Below, in pieces: positions 60,451-64,000 of a stretch of DNA of 64,000 bases. The first letter of the stretch is position 1. The number at the start of each line of letters is the position of its first letter. Under the pieces are notes generated by a model. It was not told where the DNA came from. It saw only the letters and a list, made by a program, of their open reading frames with translations, and ran no database searches. Made by a program: the position numbers and the translations under genes. Source of the stretch: Elusimicrobiota bacterium (GTDB lineage: Bacteria > Elusimicrobiota > Elusimicrobia > UBA1565 > UBA9628); assembly GCA_016212795.1 (NCBI GenBank), contig JACRDT010000008.1, positions 1 through 64,000 on the forward strand, read 5' to 3'.

Positions 60451-60567
60451 ATGAAACGGCATTCGCCCCCCCGTACTGGACCCTCCTATGCGGGGGGGGG
60501 ACGTGACACCTTGATGAAACGGCATCTGCCCCCCCGCTACTCGCCCCCCCGCGGGGGGGGCGAGTGA
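60451..60567 (+). repeat. Double mini-ORF/hairpin cassette upstream of asnB
   Basis: A 38-codon frame made of two units: MKRHSPPRTGPSYAGGGRD and, from ATG 60514, MKRHLPPRYSPPRGGGE, ending TGA three bases before the asnB ATG. Each unit has its own stem; the second is CTCGCCCCCCC/GGGGGGGCGAG around GCG. A promoter -10 box lies directly upstream, so transcripts would begin with the mini-ORF. Confidence 0.82.
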
Positions 60568-60570
60568 CAT

Positions 60571-62463
60571 ATGTGCGGAATCTGCGGCATCATCCATAAG
60601 GACGGCTCGGTCCCCGTGCCGGGCCTGCTGCAGAAGGCCAACGCCCTGCTGACCCACCGCGGCCCCGACGACGAGGGCTACTACGTGGACGGCCCGGTGG
60701 GGCTGGCCATGCGGAGGCTGGCGATCATCGATCTCGACACGGGCCACCAGCCCATCTCCTACGACGACGGCGCCCTCTGGGTGGTCTTCAACGGCGAGAT
60801 CTACAACTTCCTCGAGCTGCGCTCCGAACTCGCCCGGCGGGGGCACGACTTCAAGACCAAGACCGACACGGAGGTCATCCTCGCCCTCTATAAGGAAACG
60901 GGGGTCAACTGCGTCCGGCACCTGAGGGGGATGTTCTCCTTCGCCCTGTGGGACAAGAGGAACAAGAGGCTGGTCCTGGCGCGCGACCGCATCGGCAAGA
61001 AGCCCCTGGTCTACGCCGAGACGTCCGCGTACCTCTCGTTCGCCTCCGAGTTGAGGTCCCTTTTCGCCTGGCCCGGGCTCTCCAAGGAGATCGATCCGTC
61101 CGCCATCGACGAGTACCTGACCCTCCAGTACATCCCCGCGCCCAAGACGATCTACCGCGGCGTCAAGAAGCTCCCGCCCGGGCACGTGCTGGTCTACGAG
61201 GGCGGGCGGTCCACGGTCCGGCGGTACTGGGACCTGCCGTTGGGCGCCCCGCCCGTGACCACCGACGTGGAGGAGGCCAAGCACCTCATCCGCGAGAAGG
61301 TCGTCGAGGCGGTGCGGCTGAGGATGATCTCGGACGTCCCGCTGGGCGCGTTCCTGTCGGGCGGCGTCGACTCCTCGATCGTGGTGGCGGCGATGAGCGG
61401 GCTCTCCGAGCGGCCGGTGCGGACCTTCTCCATCGGCTTCGACGAGTCCGAGTTCTCGGAGCTCCCTTTCGCCCGGACGCTCGCCGAGCGCTACGGCTGC
61501 GACCACACGGAGTTCATCGTCAAGCCCCACATGGCCGAGGTCCTCCCGAAGCTCGCCTGGCACTACGGCGAGCCCTACGCCGACTCTTCCGCCCTGCCCT
61601 CCTACTACGTGGCGCGCGAGACGCGCAAGTCCGTGACGGTCGCGCTCAACGGCGACGGCGGCGACGAGAACTTCGCCGGCTACATCCGGTACTTCGCCAT
61701 GAAGGCGGCGAGGGTCTACGACCGGGTGCCCCGGCCGCTGCGCCGCCTCCTCGAGGCGGGGACGGAGTACCTCCCCGAGGGCAGCGCGCCGTTCGGTGCG
61801 ACCTGGAGGATCAAGCGGTTCCTGCGCTCGGCGGCGTTCGACGACGCTCCCCGGCGCTACCTCAAGATGGTGGGCTATTTCACGGAGGACCAGAAGCGCG
61901 ACCTCTACGCCGACGGGTTCAAGGCGCGGCTGGGGGGGGAGGATTTCGCCCGGCGCTACATGGCGGCGGCCTTCGCGGCGGCGGCGGGCCCGGACTTCAC
62001 GAACTCGCTGCTGGCCGTCGACTTCAAGACCTACCTCCCGGAGTGCCTGATGGTCAAGATGGACATCGCGGCCATGGCCAACTCCCTCGAGGGCCGTTCG
62101 CCGTTCCTGGACCACGAGCTCGTCGAGCTCGTCTACCGCATGCCGGGCGACTGGAAGCTCAAGGGGTTCAGGGGCCACAAGTGGATCATGAAGGAGGCCT
62201 TTAGAAACGAACTGCCTCCCGCGATTTTCAATCGCGGGAAGATGGGCTTCGGCATCCCCCAGGACCGCTGGTTCCGGGGGCCGCTGAAGTCCTTCTGGGA
62301 GGGGCACGTCCTCTCCCCCAAGGCGCTCTCGCGCGGCTACTTCATGGAGGGCTACCTGCGCCGCATCTGGCAGGAGCACCAGACGGGCGGGCGGGACCAC
62401 AGCTACAGGCTCTGGGCCCTGATGATGCTGGAGCTGTGGCATGAGGAATGCCTCGAGAAATGA
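60571..62463 (+). CDS. asnB: Asparagine synthetase, glutamine-hydrolysing
   Basis: A 630-residue class II enzyme. Cys2 of MCGICGIIHKDG is the glutaminase nucleophile, which fixes the start; HRGPDDEGYY and the PP-loop FLSGGVDSSIVVAAMSG follow, then the C-terminal synthetase domain. Family members of this length near sugar-transfer genes often act on surface glycans or peptides instead of free aspartate. It overlaps the methyltransferase by four bases. Confidence 0.92.
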   Translation: MCGICGIIHKDGSVPVPGLLQKANALLTHRGPDDEGYYVDGPVGLAMRRLAIIDLDTGHQPISYDDGALWVVFNGEIYNFLELRSELARRGHDFKTKTDTEVILALYKETGVNCVRHLRGMFSFALWDKRNKRLVLARDRIGKKPLVYAETSAYLSFASELRSLFAWPGLSKEIDPSAIDEYLTLQYIPAPKTIYRGVKKLPPGHVLVYEGGRSTVRRYWDLPLGAPPVTTDVEEAKHLIREKVVEAVRLRMISDVPLGAFLSGGVDSSIVVAAMSGLSERPVRTFSIGFDESEFSELPFARTLAERYGCDHTEFIVKPHMAEVLPKLAWHYGEPYADSSALPSYYVARETRKSVTVALNGDGGDENFAGYIRYFAMKAARVYDRVPRPLRRLLEAGTEYLPEGSAPFGATWRIKRFLRSAAFDDAPRRYLKMVGYFTEDQKRDLYADGFKARLGGEDFARRYMAAAFAAAAGPDFTNSLLAVDFKTYLPECLMVKMDIAAMANSLEGRSPFLDHELVELVYRMPGDWKLKGFRGHKWIMKEAFRNELPPAIFNRGKMGFGIPQDRWFRGPLKSFWEGHVLSPKALSRGYFMEGYLRRIWQEHQTGGRDHSYRLWALMMLELWHEECLEK

Positions 62464-63521
62464 TGGAAGGGCACGATGATCCGCGCTCGGACGCGCAGCG
62501 TCCGAGCGCGTTCTGCCCCGCCTGCCCCGCCGCCGCGCCCCTCGAGTTCGTCGAGGAGCATGTCGACCGCATCGGGGGCCGGACCTACCGCGTCGGGCTG
62601 TGCCGGGAGTGCGGGGTCGTCTCCTCCGAGCCTCGGGAGCCCGTCGGCGCGGACTGGTACGAGAAGGCCGCTCCCCTGAGGCTGGACGCCTGGCCTTCCC
62701 GGCCCGAGGAGGATTGGCGGTTCGCCCGGTTCTTCGAGGACGCCCGCCCGCCTGCCCGCCTGCTCGACCTCGGCTGCGGCGACGGCGGCTTCCTGCGGCT
62801 GGCGCGCGCGCGGGGCTTTTCGGGCGTGGGGTTCGACTACGACGAGCGGGTGGTCGGCGCGGCGCGCGGGCAGGGGCTCGACGTCCACGCCGCACGGTTC
62901 GAGGATTTCTGCGCCTCGAGGTCCCCGGCCGAGTTCGACGGCCTGACCATGTTCGACGTGCTCGAGCACGTCCCGGAGCCCGCGGCCTACCTCGACGCGG
63001 CCAAGCGCCTGCTCAAGCCCGGCGGGCTCCTGGCGCTCACGCTGCCCAACGCGCTGCGGCCGCTCCCCTGGGGCCGCGAGGAGCACGACTACCCGCCGCA
63101 CCACTTCACGCGCTGGACGCCCGAGGCCATGAAGGGGTTCCTGGAACGGCGCGGGTTCGAGGTGCTGCGGCAGGACGGCGGGCACCTGAGGCTGCGGTTC
63201 CTGGCGGACCACGTCTTCTTCTACCGGCTCATGCCCCCGTGCCTCGGCCTGGCCAAGCGCGTCCTCTTCGGGAACAAGGCCCAAGAGCGGGTTTCTCTCA
63301 GCGAGCTCTACGAGCGCTCCGGCGCCGACCCCGCGCCCGCGTCGGGCCTGCGGGCCGCCCTGGCCGACCCCCTCCTGCGCCAGCGCCTCGCCGCGGGCGC
63401 GTCGCGGGCCTTCTACTACGCCTTCCTCCCCGTCGCCTGGGGCATGCGCTCCTACTACCGGCTCAAGGAGCCTCGCGGCGGGGACTGCCTCTACACCCTG
63501 GCGCGCCTGGCTGCCGGCTGA
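62460..63521 (+). CDS. SAM-dependent methyltransferase with N-terminal zinc ribbon
   Basis: A 353-residue protein. Residues 18-60 hold paired cysteines (FCPACP; GLCRECGVV), a zinc-ribbon-like start seen in sugar C-methyltransferases. The Rossmann fold has LLDLGCGDGGFLRLARARGF, VGFDYDERVVG and FDGLTMFDVLEHVPEPAAYL. Codons about 8-17 are a perfect 13-base stem (62482-62510). With GT9 and asnB it forms a probable surface-glycan operon. The substrate is not evident. Confidence 0.85.
   Translation: MMEGHDDPRSDAQRPSAFCPACPAAAPLEFVEEHVDRIGGRTYRVGLCRECGVVSSEPREPVGADWYEKAAPLRLDAWPSRPEEDWRFARFFEDARPPARLLDLGCGDGGFLRLARARGFSGVGFDYDERVVGAARGQGLDVHAARFEDFCASRSPAEFDGLTMFDVLEHVPEPAAYLDAAKRLLKPGGLLALTLPNALRPLPWGREEHDYPPHHFTRWTPEAMKGFLERRGFEVLRQDGGHLRLRFLADHVFFYRLMPPCLGLAKRVLFGNKAQERVSLSELYERSGADPAPASGLRAALADPLLRQRLAAGASRAFYYAFLPVAWGMRSYYRLKEPRGGDCLYTLARLAAG
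62482..62510 (+). repeat. Perfect stem-loop at the methyltransferase start
   Basis: CGCGCTCGGACGC, loop GCA, and GCGTCCGAGCGCG, 22 bases downstream of the ATG. It is coding (RSDAQRPSA) and could slow early elongation. Confidence 0.75.
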
Positions 63522-63527
63522 GCCGCC

Positions 63528-64000
63528 TCAGCTCCCTTTGAGCTCCCTGGCCAGCTTGAGGGCCTGCGCCTTGCGCTCCTTGTTGGTCGGGTGGCCGGCG
63601 GAGCCCGACGGGTTGCCCTCGGCCCGGTCGGCCGCCTCGTCGAGGTCGTGCATCCCGGCCGCCGCGGCGGGGTCGATGCCGGCCTGCTTGGACCACCGCA
63701 GCCCCAGCTCGTCGCAGCGCAGCTCGAACTTCTTGGAGAGGCTGGTCAGGGAGGGGCAGACGGTCTTGAGCAGGTCGTTGACGCGCTGGGCGGCGGGCGT
63801 CTTGTCTCGCCACTCGGGCGAGCGTTTCTTGAACCAGAGCGCGAGGGTGTCCTGCTCGGCCTTCTTCATGAACTTGAAGGTGTCCAGCTTGAAGTGCGCG
63901 AGCTCGTGGCCCAGGGCGTAGGCCAGGTGCTCGATCTTGCGCGCCCTGGAGAAGGCGGCGCCGCAGATGAGGACGTAGGGAGGGGCTCCGTCGATGGACG
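63528..64000 (-). CDS. M48-like zinc metallopeptidase, partial
   Basis: The reading frame is open from the window's right edge to the TCA-encoded stop at 63528. The visible 157 residues include ALGHELAHFKLD, the HExxH zinc motif, and RCDELGLRWSKQAGIDPAAA, where M48 peptidases have the third-ligand Glu with an adjacent GLR...AG-x-DP block. The protein N-terminus lies outside the window. The C-terminal end is Lys/Arg-rich. Whether it is membrane-anchored cannot be seen. Confidence 0.78.
   Translation of the reverse strand, partial: SIDGAPPYVLICGAAFSRARKIEHLAYALGHELAHFKLDTFKFMKKAEQDTLALWFKKRSPEWRDKTPAAQRVNDLLKTVCPSLTSLSKKFELRCDELGLRWSKQAGIDPAAAAGMHDLDEAADRAEGNPSGSAGHPTNKERKAQALKLARELKGS

Overview
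The window is 64 kb of a high-GC, diderm (Gram-negative-type) bacterial chromosome. It carries one of the longest conserved bacterial gene blocks, from the end of tuf through the complete S10, spc and alpha ribosomal operons (rpsJ to rplQ), followed by cell-shape genes (mreB, mreC, mreD, a PBP2, rodA), RNase E/G, an amidase, glutamate racemase and Rho. TolC, a GT9 heptosyltransferase-like enzyme, TldD and a DAP pathway (dapA, dapF) support an outer membrane and DAP peptidoglycan. The gene mix and base composition would fit a high-GC uncultured lineage such as Elusimicrobiota, but I cannot prove the phylum from sequence alone. No tRNA, rRNA, CRISPR array or insertion sequence was seen.

Layout: 1-27658 (+) ribosomal proteins, secY-adk-map-infA, rpoA, mre/rod, rng, amidase, murI, rho, ridA. 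27659-32470 is a rearranged accessory island. It holds a truncated copy of a neighbouring regulator, an inserted minus-strand cassette (thioredoxin-CcdA fusion, secreted Cys/His protein, ECF sigma, putative anti-sigma), relics of the next genes, and an intact HTH-nucleotidyltransferase pair. 32471-46203 (-) holds dnaE with a receiver-only response regulator and an outer-membrane protein, then a PPi-type phosphofructokinase, a HAMP protein and TolC, then a patatin, a TPR protein, dapF, dapA and a membrane spermidine-synthase-like protein. 46296-50027 (+) holds a Nudix hydrolase, a one-TM protein and a cNMP-patatin protein. 50028-51764 (-) holds thymidine kinase and a secreted protein. 51921-52987 (+) is a toxin-antitoxin-like AbiEii pair. 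52988-59045 (-) holds a sensor kinase, TldD, a PrcB-like lipoprotein and two exported proteins. 59140-63521 (+) holds a GT9, asnB and a methyltransferase. An M48-like peptidase runs off the right edge.

The most striking signal is not a single gene. A family of mini-ORF/hairpin cassettes lies in sense directly upstream of rplD, rplV, rpsC, secY, rplQ, dnaE and asnB, and is fused into murI. The canonical form is a tiny reading frame of the type MKR-x-x-PP-(x4-5)-PPRGGG-x-stop, overlaid on a strong C-tract/G-tract stem. Its stop codon abuts or overlaps the next start codon, and its 3' arm supplies a G-rich Shine-Dalgarno-like stretch. Two near-identical copies differ by a compensatory base-pair change that is also synonymous in both codons, so both the RNA stem and the peptide look constrained. 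Other short palindromic families (one giving [14 protein letters not shown] peptides) lie inside or at the ends of many genes without breaking frame, as reported for Rickettsia palindromic elements. Several genes also have a consensus -10 box 6-10 bases before the start codon, implying leaderless or nearly leaderless mRNAs.
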